A stretch of DNA of 64,000 nt from Halomonas sp. A11-A (GTDB lineage Bacteria > Pseudomonadota > Gammaproteobacteria > Pseudomonadales > Halomonadaceae). The stretch spans positions 1 to 64,000 of the forward strand of contig NZ_QGTM01000002.1 in assembly GCF_003182195.1 (NCBI RefSeq), read 5' to 3'. The notes beneath the pieces are model-generated. The model saw nothing but the letters and a program-made list of their open reading frames with translations, made no database searches and was not told the DNA's origin. The position numbers and the translations under genes were made by a program. Positions 48,458 to 59,238 of the stretch are shown in pieces; positions within the stretch are counted from its first letter, which is position 1; each line of letters starts with the position of its first letter.

Positions 48458-48662
48458 GGGAGTTCCCTGGGGAGAAATGAATCGGGCCGATGAATCTGGG
48501 CGACAGAGTCTAGCATGTTGCAACGCCTCTGCCGCCGGGTCGGGCGCGCGCCGGCGTGGCGCAATCGGGCCGCGTCTGCTAGGATTCGCGCCGACCGTTC
48601 CAGCCGAACGCTTTCACGAACCTCCCCGTTCTTTAACACCACCGACTCCCCAAGGCCCGATC
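48458..48662. promoter_or_regulatory. Divergent spacer between trmJ and suhB
   Basis: This 205-base spacer should contain promoters in both directions. TAGGAT (about 48580) could be a -10 for suhB, but I see no convincing -35. A GC-rich stretch (GGGTCGGGCGCGCGCCGG) occupies its centre. No coding sequence is seen. Confidence 0.35.
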
Positions 48663-49457
48663 ATGCATCCGATGGTCCAATATGCGCTGCGCGCCGCGCG
48701 CAGCGCCGGCGAACAGTTCCTGCGCATTCGCGAGCGTATCGAGAATGCCCACGAAGAGAGCAACCTCGACCGCCTGCTCGAGGACGCCGCCCGCAACGCC
48801 GAGTCGCTGATCGTTCGTCAGCTCTCCCGCGGCTACCCCCAGCATGGTGTCGTGGGTCGCTTCACTCCCCACCGCGCCGGTGAGGGGGAAGGCCACGACA
48901 CCCTGTGGAAGATCGAACCCTTTCACGGCTACTCCAACCTCGGCGTGGCCGCCTCCGGCTTCGCCCTGTCGGTCGTCTGCCTGATCAAGGGCCGCCCGGA
49001 GCACGCGGTGGTGATCTGCCCTTTCAGCGATGACGAGTATCTGGTCAGTCGTGGCCGCGGTGCCCAGCACAACGGCAAGCGCATCCGCGTGCCCAAGACC
49101 CGCGCCGTGGGCGGTACCCGCATCGCCATGGGGCTGCCGGAGACCTGGCTGCGTTCGCGTAACCTGCCCGCCTACCTGACCCTGGTGCAGCAGCTGGGCC
49201 CGGTCATCGAGGTGCAGCGCGCCACGGGCAGTGGCCTGCTGGACCTGGCCGAGCTGGCCGCGGGCCGCGCCGACGCCGCCTTCGTGCTGGGCCTGGAGGA
49301 GCAGGACATGCACGTCGGCAGCTTGCTGCTCAAGGAGACCGGTGCCCTGATGGGGACTCCGGACGGCCAGCCCCGAGTCGAGGTGGAAGGCCAGCTGATG
49401 GCGGCGGGCCCGCGCCTCTACAAGGCCCTGGTGCAGCAGCTCAAGCCGCACTTCTAA
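48663..49457 (+). CDS. suhB: SuhB-like inositol monophosphatase-fold protein with eroded catalytic motifs
   Basis: The 264-residue protein aligns along its length with SuhB/IMPase: MHPMVQYALRAARSAGEQFL at the start, GFALSVVCLIKGRPEHAVVI in the middle and TGSGLLDLAELAAGRADAAF later. The metal-binding motifs are degraded. The usual W-x-[IV]-D-P-[LI]-D-G-T is here LWKIEPFHGYSN, the GEE element is replaced by VVGRFTP, and the W-D-x-A-A-G motif is EEQDMHVGS. Phosphatase activity is therefore unlikely. In E. coli SuhB also serves as a Nus-complex transcription factor for rRNA synthesis and does so without its catalytic activity, so that role may be all that is kept here. Confidence 0.88.
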   Translation: MHPMVQYALRAARSAGEQFLRIRERIENAHEESNLDRLLEDAARNAESLIVRQLSRGYPQHGVVGRFTPHRAGEGEGHDTLWKIEPFHGYSNLGVAASGFALSVVCLIKGRPEHAVVICPFSDDEYLVSRGRGAQHNGKRIRVPKTRAVGGTRIAMGLPETWLRSRNLPAYLTLVQQLGPVIEVQRATGSGLLDLAELAAGRADAAFVLGLEEQDMHVGSLLLKETGALMGTPDGQPRVEVEGQLMAAGPRLYKALVQQLKPHF

Positions 49458-49487
49458 GCGGCAAGCCACAAGTTTCACGCGACAAGG

Positions 49488-49520
49488 AAAACCCCCGCCG
49501 GCAATGCCGACGGGGGTTTT
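49488..49520. terminator. Bidirectional terminator between suhB and secF
   Basis: AAAACCCCCG and CGGGGGTTTT close a 10-bp outer stem. The inner CGGC/GCCG pair extends it. A-runs and T-runs on both sides make it work for both convergent genes. Confidence 0.85.
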
Positions 49521-49550
49521 CTGTTGGGTCGTTGTTGATCCGGTTCTTGC

Positions 49551-49585
49551 TTGCAGCTTGCAGCTTGCAGCTTGCAGCTTGCCGC
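49551..49585. repeat. Heptanucleotide tandem repeat TTGCAGC
   Basis: Four perfect copies of TTGCAGC and one variant (TTGCCGC) lie in tandem, with a partial copy just before. The array ends six bases from the secF stop codon. It is non-coding and prone to slippage. Confidence 0.9.
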
Positions 49586-49590
49586 TGCTG

Positions 49591-50517
49591 TTAAGGCAGC
49601 TCCTCCTCGGCCTCGAGGTCCTCCTTCTTGGGCGGAATCAGGTCCTCGCGCTGGAGGTGCACCGCCAGCAGCAGGGCCGCGGCCACGTAGATGGAGGAGA
49701 AGGTCCCCACCACCACGCCGATGATCAGGGCGATCGAGAAGTGGTGGATCATGTCGCCGCCCAGCAGCAGCAGCGCCATCAGCACCAGCAGGGTGGTACC
49801 GGACGTCGCCAGGGTGCGCGACAGGGTCATGTTGATCGCCTCGTTGAAGATCGCCGGCATGTCATCGATGCGTGACTTGCGGATCGTCTCGCGGATGCGG
49901 TCGTAGACCACGATGGTGTCGTTGAGCGAGTAGCCGATCACCGCCAGCAGTGCCGCCAACACGGTGAGATCAAAGTCGAGCTGGAACAGCGAGAAGATGC
50001 CGACCACGATGATCACGTCGTGCATCAGCGCCAGCAGGGCGCCGATGGCGAACTTGTACTGGAAGCGGATGGCCACGTAGAGCATCACCACCCCCATCGC
50101 CACGAGCAGCCCAAGGCCGGCCTGGTCGCGCAGCTGCTCGCCCACCTGGGCGCCGACGAACTCGGCGCGCACCAGCTCGACGCTGTCGCCGCCGGAGCGC
50201 AGCAGCTCCACCACTCGCTCGCCCACCTCGGCATCGAAGGCCTGCTGTAGGCGGATCAGCACCTCGGTGGAGGCGCCGAAGGTCTGCACCGAGACGTCGC
50301 GGAACTCGGCGGCCTCCAGGGTCTGGCGCACGGCCTCAAGCGAAGGCGCCACGGCGTAGCGCACCTCTACCAGGGTGCCGCCGGTGAAGTCCAGCCCCAG
50401 GTTGAGCTGCTGGAACAGCAGCGAGACGATCGACGCCAGGATCAGCAGGCCGGAGATCGCGAAGGCGATCCGGCGCTGGCCCATGAAGTCGAACTGTCGA
50501 TTGATCAGGGTTTTCAT
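49591..50517 (-). CDS. secF: Protein translocase subunit SecF
   Basis: The 308-residue inner-membrane subunit, with SecD, uses the proton gradient to pull preproteins into the periplasm. The start at 50517 (MKTLINRQFDFM) has AGAGG five bases upstream, better than the GTG at 50523. Six membrane helices surround a first periplasmic domain (about 35-125). The RND-like segments NLGLDFTGGTLVEVRY and SLNDTIVVYDRIRE are present, the latter with the conserved Asp/Arg. It is nine bases downstream of secD. Confidence 0.96.
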   Translation of the reverse strand: MKTLINRQFDFMGQRRIAFAISGLLILASIVSLLFQQLNLGLDFTGGTLVEVRYAVAPSLEAVRQTLEAAEFRDVSVQTFGASTEVLIRLQQAFDAEVGERVVELLRSGGDSVELVRAEFVGAQVGEQLRDQAGLGLLVAMGVVMLYVAIRFQYKFAIGALLALMHDVIIVVGIFSLFQLDFDLTVLAALLAVIGYSLNDTIVVYDRIRETIRKSRIDDMPAIFNEAINMTLSRTLATSGTTLLVLMALLLLGGDMIHHFSIALIIGVVVGTFSSIYVAAALLLAVHLQREDLIPPKKEDLEAEEELP

Positions 50518-50526
50518 GAGCACCTC

Positions 50527-52377
50527 TTAGATCCAGAGCTTCTTGACCGGCTTGCCGCCGTAGATGAGGTTCACCATGGCGCGGGTCACCGCCAGGGCGG
50601 TGAACAGCGAGGTGATGATCCCCAGCGACAGGGTCACCGCGAAGCCCTTGACCGGGCCGGTGCCGATCGAGAACAGGATCACCGCTACCAGCAGGGTGGT
50701 GATATTAGCATCGACGATGGAGGTGAAGGCGCGCTCGTAGCCGGCATGGATCGCCTGCTGGACCGAGAGCCCGCCGCGCAGCTCCTCGCGTATGCGTTCG
50801 AAGATCAGCACGTTGGCGTCCACCGCCATCCCCAGGGTCAGCACGATGCCGGCGATGCCGGGCAGGGTGAGGGTGGCGCCGAGCAGCGACATGGCCGCTA
50901 TCAGCAGGGTCAGGTTCAGCGCTAGTGCCACGTTGGCGATGATGCCGAACACCTTGTAGCGGATCAGCATGAAGAGTACCACCAGCAGCAGGCCGACCTG
51001 CACCGACATCACGCCGCGCTTGATGTTCTCGGCGCCCAGGCTCGGGCCAATGGTGCGCTCCTGCACGAAGTAGATCGGCGCGGCGAGCGAACCGGAGCGC
51101 AGCAGCAGGGCGAGCTCGGCGGCCTCGGTGGGCGAATCGAGCCCGGTGATGCGGAAGCTGTTGCCCAGCGCGCTCTGGATGGTGGCCAGGCTGATGATGC
51201 CGCGCTCGGTGTAGGGCTCGCGGACGATCATCTCCTCGCCGTCGACCACCTCCACGCGGTCGCGGGTCTTGTGCTCGATGAAGAGTACCGCCATGTTGCG
51301 GCCGATATTGGTGCGGGTGGCGCGGTTCATCAGGGTGCCGCCGGTGCCGTCCAGGTTGATGTTGACCTGGGGGCGACCGTTTTCGTCGAAGCTGCGGCTG
51401 GCGCTGGAGACGCTGTCGCCGGTGATGATGACGTCGCGCATCAGGTCGGCGGTGCGGGACTCATCGTTGCGGAACGCGAAGGTCTCGGTCTCGGCGTCCG
51501 GGGTGTCCGGGCGCGCCTCGAGGCGGAACTCCAGGTTGGCGGTGGCGCCCACCACCCGCTTGGCGGCCACGGTGTCCTGCACGCCGGGCAGCTCCACCAC
51601 GATGCGGTCGGGGCCCTGGCGCTGCACCATGGGTTCGGCCACGCCCAGCTCGTCGACCCGGTTGCGCAGGGTGGTGAGGTTCTGGTTGATCGCGTAGTCC
51701 TGGATCTCGTTGACCGCCTGGTCGGTGAGGGTCATGACCAGCGCCGCACCGCGGCCGTCGCCCACGCTCTGGTAGTCGAAGTCGCGGAACTCACGACTGA
51801 TCAGGCGGCGGGCCGCGTCGCGGTCCTCCTCGGTGGTGAAGGTCAGCGTGATGGTGCGTCCCTCGATCTCGCTGCCGCGATAGCGGATGCGCTCGCTGCG
51901 CAGCAGCTCGCGCATGGCGCTGGCGTTGACCTCGAGGCGCTGGGCCACAGCGGCGTCCATGTCCACTTCCAGCAGGAAGTGCACGCCGCCACGCAGGTCG
52001 AGGCCCAGGGTCATGGGCGAGGCGGAGAGCGCCCGCAGCCAGGCGGGGGTGGATTCGGCAAGGTTCAGTGCCACCACGACGTCGTCGTCGAGCATGGCGG
52101 CGATGCGATCACGGGCCTGGAGCTGCTCGTCGGCGTTGGCGAGGCGGATCAGTACGCTGCTGGCGTCGCGCTCGACGGCCTTGATGGTGATGCCGGCGTC
52201 ACTCAGGGCGCGTTGGATGCGCTCCAGCTCGCCGTCGTCGATGGTGGTGTCGCCGCTGGCGCTGCTGATCTGCACCGCCGGGTCTTCGGGGTAGAGATTG
52301 GGCAGCGAGTAGATGAGGCCGGCGGCGAGGACGACCAGTATCAGCAGATACTTCCATAGTGGGTAACGGTTGAGCAT
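50527..52377 (-). CDS. secD: Protein translocase subunit SecD
   Basis: The 616-residue SecD has an N-terminal helix (LWKYLLILVVLAAGLIY), a large periplasmic region with P1 head and base (about 35-440) and five C-terminal membrane helices. MTLGLDLRGGVHFLLEVDMD is the family's first signature. The proton-relay motif is in GMAVDANVLIFERIREEL. It pairs with SecF encoded directly downstream. The yajC-secD gap (52378-52530) is unusually structured. Confidence 0.97.
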   Translation of the reverse strand: MLNRYPLWKYLLILVVLAAGLIYSLPNLYPEDPAVQISSASGDTTIDDGELERIQRALSDAGITIKAVERDASSVLIRLANADEQLQARDRIAAMLDDDVVVALNLAESTPAWLRALSASPMTLGLDLRGGVHFLLEVDMDAAVAQRLEVNASAMRELLRSERIRYRGSEIEGRTITLTFTTEEDRDAARRLISREFRDFDYQSVGDGRGAALVMTLTDQAVNEIQDYAINQNLTTLRNRVDELGVAEPMVQRQGPDRIVVELPGVQDTVAAKRVVGATANLEFRLEARPDTPDAETETFAFRNDESRTADLMRDVIITGDSVSSASRSFDENGRPQVNINLDGTGGTLMNRATRTNIGRNMAVLFIEHKTRDRVEVVDGEEMIVREPYTERGIISLATIQSALGNSFRITGLDSPTEAAELALLLRSGSLAAPIYFVQERTIGPSLGAENIKRGVMSVQVGLLLVVLFMLIRYKVFGIIANVALALNLTLLIAAMSLLGATLTLPGIAGIVLTLGMAVDANVLIFERIREELRGGLSVQQAIHAGYERAFTSIVDANITTLLVAVILFSIGTGPVKGFAVTLSLGIITSLFTALAVTRAMVNLIYGGKPVKKLWI

Positions 52378-52441
52378 GGGAGCCCTGACCTCAGGTTGCT
52401 GACAACGTTTTCTGACAACGTGCGTTGCGGACGTTAGGAGG

Positions 52442-52517
52442 ATGACGTCTAGAACGTCATGATCGCCGCGGGGGTGCCGCGGCGATCAGAAGCGGCCCCG
52501 CCGCGAGGGGCGGGGCC
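52442..52517 (-). promoter_or_regulatory. Three consecutive stem-loops between yajC and secD
   Basis: ATGACGT/ACGTCAT (52442-52460, 7 bp), TGATCGCCGCGG/CCGCGGCGATCA (52460-52488, 12 bp perfect) and GGCCCCGCC/GGCGGGGCC (52494-52517, 9 bp) follow one another with almost no gap. None has a strong T-run. A tiny ATG-ACG-TTC-TAG reading frame sits inside the first. A 10-bp direct repeat CTGACAACGT also lies at 52399 and 52412, nearer to secD. Confidence 0.6.
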
Positions 52518-52530
52518 GGAAGGGCACGGC

Positions 52531-52863
52531 TCAGATGGCCTTGATGGTGCCCTTGGGCAGCACCGCGGCCACGGCGTTCTTCTGCACGTTGATCTGGACG
52601 CCTTCGGCGATCTCCATGGTCAGGAATTCGCTGTCGTCGCTCACCTTGGTGATGCGGCCCAGCACGCCACCGCCGATGACGATCTCGTCACCCTTGGAGA
52701 GGCTTCCGATCAGCTGCTTGTGCTGCTTGGCGCGCTTGGCCTGGGGGCGCCACAGCAGGAAGTAGAAAATCAGCACGAAGCCGAGCAGCATGACGATCTG
52801 GGCCATGCCGCTGCCGGCAGCGGCGTCCTGGGCGTAGGCCGGCGCGATGAAGAAATCCAGCAT
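52531..52863 (-). CDS. yajC: Preprotein translocase accessory subunit YajC
   Basis: The 110-residue protein has one membrane helix (MAQIVMLLGFVLIFYFLLW, about 20-38) followed by RPQAKRAKQHKQLIGSLSKGDEIV and a small cytoplasmic beta domain (GGVLGRITKV). It associates with SecDF. It follows tgt by 133 bases on the same strand, the usual queA-tgt-yajC-secD-secF order. Confidence 0.96.
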   Translation of the reverse strand: MLDFFIAPAYAQDAAAGSGMAQIVMLLGFVLIFYFLLWRPQAKRAKQHKQLIGSLSKGDEIVIGGGVLGRITKVSDDSEFLTMEIAEGVQINVQKNAVAAVLPKGTIKAI

Positions 52864-52996
52864 GGGTGGGTGTCTCCTGGTTGGTATGAGCAGTGGGTAT
52901 GCAGTGGGTATGAAGAGCCGGGATGAGTAAGGGGTGGCTGCCCGTCTGGACGGGGCAGCTCACGCCGGCGCTGCCCTTCAGGGGCGCCGGCGGCGA

Positions 52997-55175
<2,179 letters not shown>

Positions 55176-55249
55176 GCGGTATCGGAATCCGGTGGTTCTG
55201 GGCAAGCCGCCTAGGATACCGGCTTGGCTTCTTGAAGTCAGGACCCTGA

Positions 55250-55277
55250 TTGACCCGCCGCCGGGCCCACGTATAAT
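55250..55277 (+). promoter_or_regulatory. Strong sigma-70 promoter for tRNA-Leu
   Basis: TTGACC at 55250-55255 and a perfect TATAAT at 55272-55277 are 16 bases apart. Transcription would start about six bases before the mature tRNA 5' end at 55290. Confidence 0.85.
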
Positions 55278-55289
55278 GCATCTCGCGTT

Positions 55290-55376
55290 GCCGGCGTGGC
55301 GAAATTGGTAGACGCAGGAGATTCAAAATCTCCCGGGGGCAACCTCTTGCCGGTTCGAGTCCGGCCGCCGGTACCA
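55290..55376 (+). tRNA. tRNA-Leu (anticodon CAA)
   Basis: The 87-base class II tRNA has acceptor strands GCCGGCG and CGCCGGT (one G-U pair) followed by discriminator A and an encoded CCA. The anticodon stem-loop GGAGA-TTCAAAA-TCTCC gives anticodon CAA. The variable arm is long (CGGGGGCAACCTCTTG region) as in leucine tRNAs, and the T loop is GGTTCGAGTCC. It reads UUG codons. No integrated element is attached at its 3' end. Confidence 0.96.
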
Positions 55377-55508
55377 GCGTGTTCAGAGCCTCCTTCCAGA
55401 ACGGCCGCCCTCGGGCGGCTGTTCGCGTTGGGGGTGGCGTTCGGGCTCGAAGCGACCGGCGCCTCGGGGTATGGTGCTCGCTGTGCCTTTACTCAGCGAG
55501 GAGCCAGC

Positions 55509-56384
55509 ATGAGCGATCACGACGCCTACGTTCCGCCCCGGGTCTGGAAGTGGGAGCAGCCCAGCGGCGGCAAGTTCGCCAGCATCAACCGCCCCATCGC
55601 CGGGCCCACCCACGACAAGGCGCTGCCGGTGGGCAAGCACCCGCTGCAGCTCTACTCCATGGGCACGCCCAACGGGGTCAAGGTCACGGTGATGCTGGAG
55701 GAGCTGCTGGCGCTGGGTCATGCCGGCGCCGAGTACGACGCCTGGCTGATCCGCATTGGCGACGGCGACCAGTTCGGCAGCGGCTTCGTGGCGGTCAACC
55801 CCAATTCCAAGATCCCGGCGCTGATGGACCACACCGTCGACCCGCCCCGGCGGGTCTTCGAGTCCGGCGCCATCCTGCTCTACCTGGCCGAGCAGTTCGG
55901 CGAATTCCTGCCGGACGCCCCTGACGAGCGCACCGAGACCCTCAGCTGGCTGTTCTGGCAGGTGGGCAGCGCTCCCTACCTGGGCGGCGGCTTCGGCCAC
56001 TTCTACGCCTATTCCCCGGAGAAGTTCGAGTACCCCATCAACCGCTTTGCTATGGAGGTCAAGCGCCAGCTCGATGTGCTGGACCGTCGCCTGGCCGAGA
56101 ACCGCTACCTGGGGGGCGGCGCCTACAGCATCGCCGATATCGCCACCTGGCCCTGGTATGGGCAGCTGGCGCTGGGGCGGCTCTATGACGCGGGGGAGTT
56201 CCTGCAGGTGGAGGAGTACCGGCACGTGCTGCGCTGGGCACAGGAGATCGATAGCCGGCCGGCGGTGCAGCGCGGGCGCATGGTCAACCGCACCTTCGGC
56301 GAGCCCGAGATGCAGCTGCACGAGCGGCACGACGCCGGCGACTTCGAGACCCGTACCCAGGACCGGCTCGGCTCCGAGGGCTGA
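55509..56384 (+). CDS. yghU: Glutathione-dependent disulfide-bond oxidoreductase YghU
   Basis: The 291-residue protein of the Nu-class glutathione transferases reduces organic disulfides using glutathione. The family-specific N-terminal extension [20 protein letters not shown] is followed by [20 protein letters not shown] (thioredoxin-fold GST_N with the TPN that binds two glutathiones), [12 protein letters not shown] and [13 protein letters not shown]-terminal helical domain follows. The ATG at 55509 fits the family start. It is a single gene after tRNA-Leu. Confidence 0.94.
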   Translation: MSDHDAYVPPRVWKWEQPSGGKFASINRPIAGPTHDKALPVGKHPLQLYSMGTPNGVKVTVMLEELLALGHAGAEYDAWLIRIGDGDQFGSGFVAVNPNSKIPALMDHTVDPPRRVFESGAILLYLAEQFGEFLPDAPDERTETLSWLFWQVGSAPYLGGGFGHFYAYSPEKFEYPINRFAMEVKRQLDVLDRRLAENRYLGGGAYSIADIATWPWYGQLALGRLYDAGEFLQVEEYRHVLRWAQEIDSRPAVQRGRMVNRTFGEPEMQLHERHDAGDFETRTQDRLGSEG

Positions 56385-56512
56385 GGAGCACCACTGCCGG
56401 GGCGAGGCGCGACTCGTCCCGGCCTGGGGAACCCCCCGGCGGCCCGCAAGTCTCTGAAGTGGGTACGTTCCATCACTGGAGCGTTCAGCTACCGAGACAA
56501 GGAGAGTGTTGC

Positions 56513-57157
56513 ATGAGCTCCCAAGAAGCGTCTTCGCCTTCCGACCCGCCCCTTCGCCGCCACCACCGCCCCAGCGGATTCTCCGACTGGTTTGCCTACC
56601 GGCTGGTGCGCTTCATGCGCTTCTTCGCCGACCTGTTTTTCGCCGGGCGCTACGGCCACCGCGCCGTGGTGCTGGAGACGGTGGCCGCCGTGCCGGGCAT
56701 GGTGGGTGGAACGCTGCAGCACCTGCGCTCCCTGCGGCGCCTGAAGGGCGACGATGGCTGGATTCGTACCCTGCTCGACGAGGCCGAAAACGAACGCATG
56801 CACCTGATGACCTTCATCGAGGTGGCGCGGCCCACCCGGTTGGAGCGGGCTCTGATCGTGCTGGCCCAGGGGGCGTTCTACAACCTCTTCTTTCTGCTCT
56901 ATCTCTGTTCGAGCAGGACGGCCCACCGGGTGGTGGGCTATCTCGAGGAGGAGGCGGTGATCAGCTATACTGAGTATCTCGAGGGCATCGACAGCGGGAA
57001 GTACGAGAACATTCCGGCGCCGCAGATCGCCATCGACTACTGGAAGCTTCCCGCCGATGCGCGCCTGCGCGAGGTGGTCGAGGCGGTGAGGGCCGACGAG
57101 GCCGACCATCGCGACGTCAACCACGATTTTGCCGACCAGATCGCCGGCGGCCGCTGA
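56513..57157 (+). CDS. aox: Alternative oxidase (diiron ubiquinol oxidase)
   Basis: This 214-residue membrane-associated quinol oxidase reduces O2 to water without pumping protons and is cyanide-resistant. All diiron ligands can be read: Glu in [15 protein letters not shown], Glu and His in NERMHLMTF, Glu in [13 protein letters not shown], and Glu and His in [12 protein letters not shown]. The last motif has Asp where most family members have His, but at a non-ligand position. A hydrophobic patch ([20 protein letters not shown]) provides membrane contact. AAGGAGAG precedes the ATG at 56513. No adjacent regulator is apparent. Confidence 0.94.
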   Translation: MSSQEASSPSDPPLRRHHRPSGFSDWFAYRLVRFMRFFADLFFAGRYGHRAVVLETVAAVPGMVGGTLQHLRSLRRLKGDDGWIRTLLDEAENERMHLMTFIEVARPTRLERALIVLAQGAFYNLFFLLYLCSSRTAHRVVGYLEEEAVISYTEYLEGIDSGKYENIPAPQIAIDYWKLPADARLREVVEAVRADEADHRDVNHDFADQIAGGR

Positions 57158-57179
57158 GCGCCGGGCGATGGCGCTCGCC

Positions 57180-57563
57180 TCAGTTGATGGCGGTGATGAT
57201 CACCGGAGCCACGCCGCGGTTGAGCATGCCGAGCTCCCGGGCGGCGCGCTTGGAGAGGTCGATGATGCGTCCTTTCACGAAGGGGCCGCGGTCGTTGATC
57301 ACCACGGTGACCTCGCGGCCGGTGTCCGGTCGGGTCACGACGACTTCGGTGCCGAAGGGCAGGTCGGGGTGGGCGGCGGTCAGCTGGTTCTGGTCGAATC
57401 GCTCACCGCTGGCGGTGGCTCGGCCGTGGAACTTGTCGTGATAGAAGGAGGCGTAGCCTTCCTGGATCTCGGGCTCGGCCTCATGGGCCAGGGCCGCCTG
57501 GGTACCGAGGGTCAACGCGCCTGTCAGGCAGCAGGCGAGGAACAGTCTCGATCGGGTTCCCAT
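57180..57563 (-). CDS. RlpA-like septal-ring/lytic transglycosylase domain protein
   Basis: The 127-residue exported protein has a signal peptide ([20 protein letters not shown]) and a single double-psi beta-barrel RlpA domain: [52 protein letters not shown]. The catalytic Asp of RlpA (NDRGPF) is present. The C-terminal SPOR domain of full RlpA is absent, so it would not be targeted to denuded septal glycan. GAGG eight bases upstream supports the ATG at 57563. Confidence 0.9.
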   Translation of the reverse strand: MGTRSRLFLACCLTGALTLGTQAALAHEAEPEIQEGYASFYHDKFHGRATASGERFDQNQLTAAHPDLPFGTEVVVTRPDTGREVTVVINDRGPFVKGRIIDLSKRAARELGMLNRGVAPVIITAIN

Positions 57564-57763
57564 CTGGGTTTCCTCAGGGTCTCTCGTAGTGCGGGTCGCG
57601 TATGCTGCGATGCAGCGAGTTGCCAAAGGGCGAGTCGATAGTAGCCGCCTTTCCCGGAGGCCACAACCCTTTCTCGGAGATCGGCGAAGATGGCCGCAGA
57701 ATAGCGACAATCTCCTAATGCAGTGTTCGCTATGAGCCGGGCCCATGACGGCAGGGGCCGCGC
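57564..57763. promoter_or_regulatory. Spacer between ldcA and the RlpA-like gene
   Basis: These 200 bases of lower GC between two same-strand genes are expected to carry the promoter of the RlpA-like gene. GTATGCTGCGATGCAGCGAG (57600 region) contains a small GCTGC/GCAGC inverted repeat. No coding sequence or clear terminator is recognised. Confidence 0.3.
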
Positions 57764-58651
57764 CTACCCGGCCATGATCAGCTCCCCCCCTTCGATAAGA
57801 CCCGGTGCGCCCACCCGCCAGGGGCGATTGTCCAGGCCGTGGCCGACGGGCAGCCCGTGGTAGAGCGGCACGTCCAGCGGGGCCAGGGTCTCGGCGATGA
57901 TGGCCTCCAGCGGGGTCGCGTCGAAGGCGCTGCACCCCTCGAAGGTGCCCAGGCAGATCGCGCCGGCGGCGTCGAGGGCGCCGCCGTGAACCAGCTGCCA
58001 GAGGGCCCGCTCCAGGCGGTAGTAGGGCTCGCCCACGTCCTCGAGCACCACCAGGGCCCCGGCAGGCGCATGAAAGGCCGCCGGTGTCCCCGCCAGGCTC
58101 GCCAGGGTGATGAGGTTGCCGCCCACCACCGGGCCCGCCAGGCGTGCGGGGGCCTCGCCCCAGGGGCGGAGGGGCAGGCGCTGTTCGGCAGGCCCGCCTA
58201 TCAGCGTCAGGGTCTCCTCGAACTGTCGGCGGACAAGGGCGCGGGCCTGCGCGTCGTCCTCCAGGAGTCTGCCCGCCGCCTTGACCACCGGGCCGTGGAT
58301 GGCCGGCAGCTCCTGGCGGCGCCAGTGATCGAGCAGCACGGTGACGTCGGAGAAGCCCACCAGCGGCTTGGGGTGCGCCTTGAGGTGCGCCCAGTCGATG
58401 CCGTCCAGCAGCTGGGCGGCGCCATAGCCGCCGCGGATGGCCCAGACCGCCCGGGTATCGGGGTCGGCGTAGGCGGCATGCAGCTGATCCAGGCGCCACT
58501 GGCGCTCGCCCGCCAGGTAGCGGGTCGGACGCTGCAGCGGTTCGGGGCAGTGCACCCGGACGTCCAGGGACTCGAGCCCGCGAATGCCGGCCGCCACGGC
58601 GGCGGCATCGGTGACCGAGGAGAGGGCGACGAGGCTGATGGCAAGCGGCAT
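57764..58651 (-). CDS. LD-carboxypeptidase (LdcA/MccF family)
   Basis: The 295-residue serine peptidase of family S66 trims the terminal D-Ala from murein tetrapeptides during cell-wall recycling, or in the MccF branch inactivates microcin C-type compounds. Catalytic elements: nucleophile in [10 protein letters not shown], Glu in [13 protein letters not shown] and His in [28 protein letters not shown] is the substrate-loop signature. No signal peptide, so cytoplasmic as expected. The N-terminal first strand is slightly shorter than usual. Confidence 0.93.
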   Translation of the reverse strand: MPLAISLVALSSVTDAAAVAAGIRGLESLDVRVHCPEPLQRPTRYLAGERQWRLDQLHAAYADPDTRAVWAIRGGYGAAQLLDGIDWAHLKAHPKPLVGFSDVTVLLDHWRRQELPAIHGPVVKAAGRLLEDDAQARALVRRQFEETLTLIGGPAEQRLPLRPWGEAPARLAGPVVGGNLITLASLAGTPAAFHAPAGALVVLEDVGEPYYRLERALWQLVHGGALDAAGAICLGTFEGCSAFDATPLEAIIAETLAPLDVPLYHGLPVGHGLDNRPWRVGAPGLIEGGELIMAG

Positions 58652-58730
58652 GGTCGGGTTCCGGCAGTGGCGAGGGCTCCAAGGATGGCATGGCCAGGCG
58701 CCGCCTGCATCCGGCCTCGGAAACGAAAAC

Positions 58731-58750
58731 GCCCCATCCGAAGATGGGGC
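58731..58750 (-). terminator. UUCG-tetraloop terminator of the 105-residue gene
   Basis: Read leftward, GCCCCATC-TTCG-GATGGGGC is an 8-bp stem capped by the very stable UUCG loop, followed by GTTTTCGTTT. It ends transcription from the small gene at 58777-59094 before ldcA. Confidence 0.85.
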
Positions 58751-58776
58751 GTGGGAGCTGTCGACGAGGGCGTGCG

Positions 58777-59094
58777 TCAGTGTCGCGGCGCCGTCTCCTC
58801 CTCGAACAGCTCTGCCTTGGCCTCGCGCATCACGTCCTCGCAGGCGGCCTGGTGGGCCAGCTGGGTGAGCAGGCTCTGGGTCACGGCAAAGCCCTTGCCC
58901 AGGCAGGTGTCGATCTCGTCCCGACTCACCGTCGGGGTCACGTCGCAGTCGATCTTCAGGGTTCTGCTGCCGCCGTCCAGCCGGTCGGCAAAGTCACGCA
59001 GCTGCCAGGCGATTCGTTCCTTCCAGCTAGCTGATTCATCCGCGCTCTCGTTTACGCTAAACGTGCACCGCCATTCAGGTTTGTAGACCTTCAT
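58777..59094 (-). CDS. Hypothetical 105-residue protein
   Basis: The start at 59094 has GGAGG six bases upstream. The protein begins [18 protein letters not shown], has a mixed alpha/beta middle ([20 protein letters not shown]) and ends in an acidic helix ([15 protein letters not shown]). It has three Cys and no signal peptide or membrane helix. I do not recognise a family. It has its own strong terminator, so it is a real monocistronic unit. It is divergent from the HIT gene. Confidence 0.7.
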   Translation of the reverse strand: MKVYKPEWRCTFSVNESADESASWKERIAWQLRDFADRLDGGSRTLKIDCDVTPTVSRDEIDTCLGKGFAVTQSLLTQLAHQAACEDVMREAKAELFEEETAPRH

Positions 59095-59238
59095 GTGAAC
59101 CTCCGTGCTGGCTTGGAATGAATGATCGATCGTGTATTCTGCTCCGTACAGGGATGTTGCACCCTCCAGCATACCGATTTCGCACCGCTGTTGCAGGCAT
59201 CAATGCAGCGGCACGACCAATGAGTCAGGAGAGCACCG

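Noticed and set aside
55290..55376. tRNA-Leu as an attachment site for a genomic island
   Set aside because: No integrase gene or duplicated tRNA 3' end was seen downstream; the following genes are ordinary chromosomal genes.
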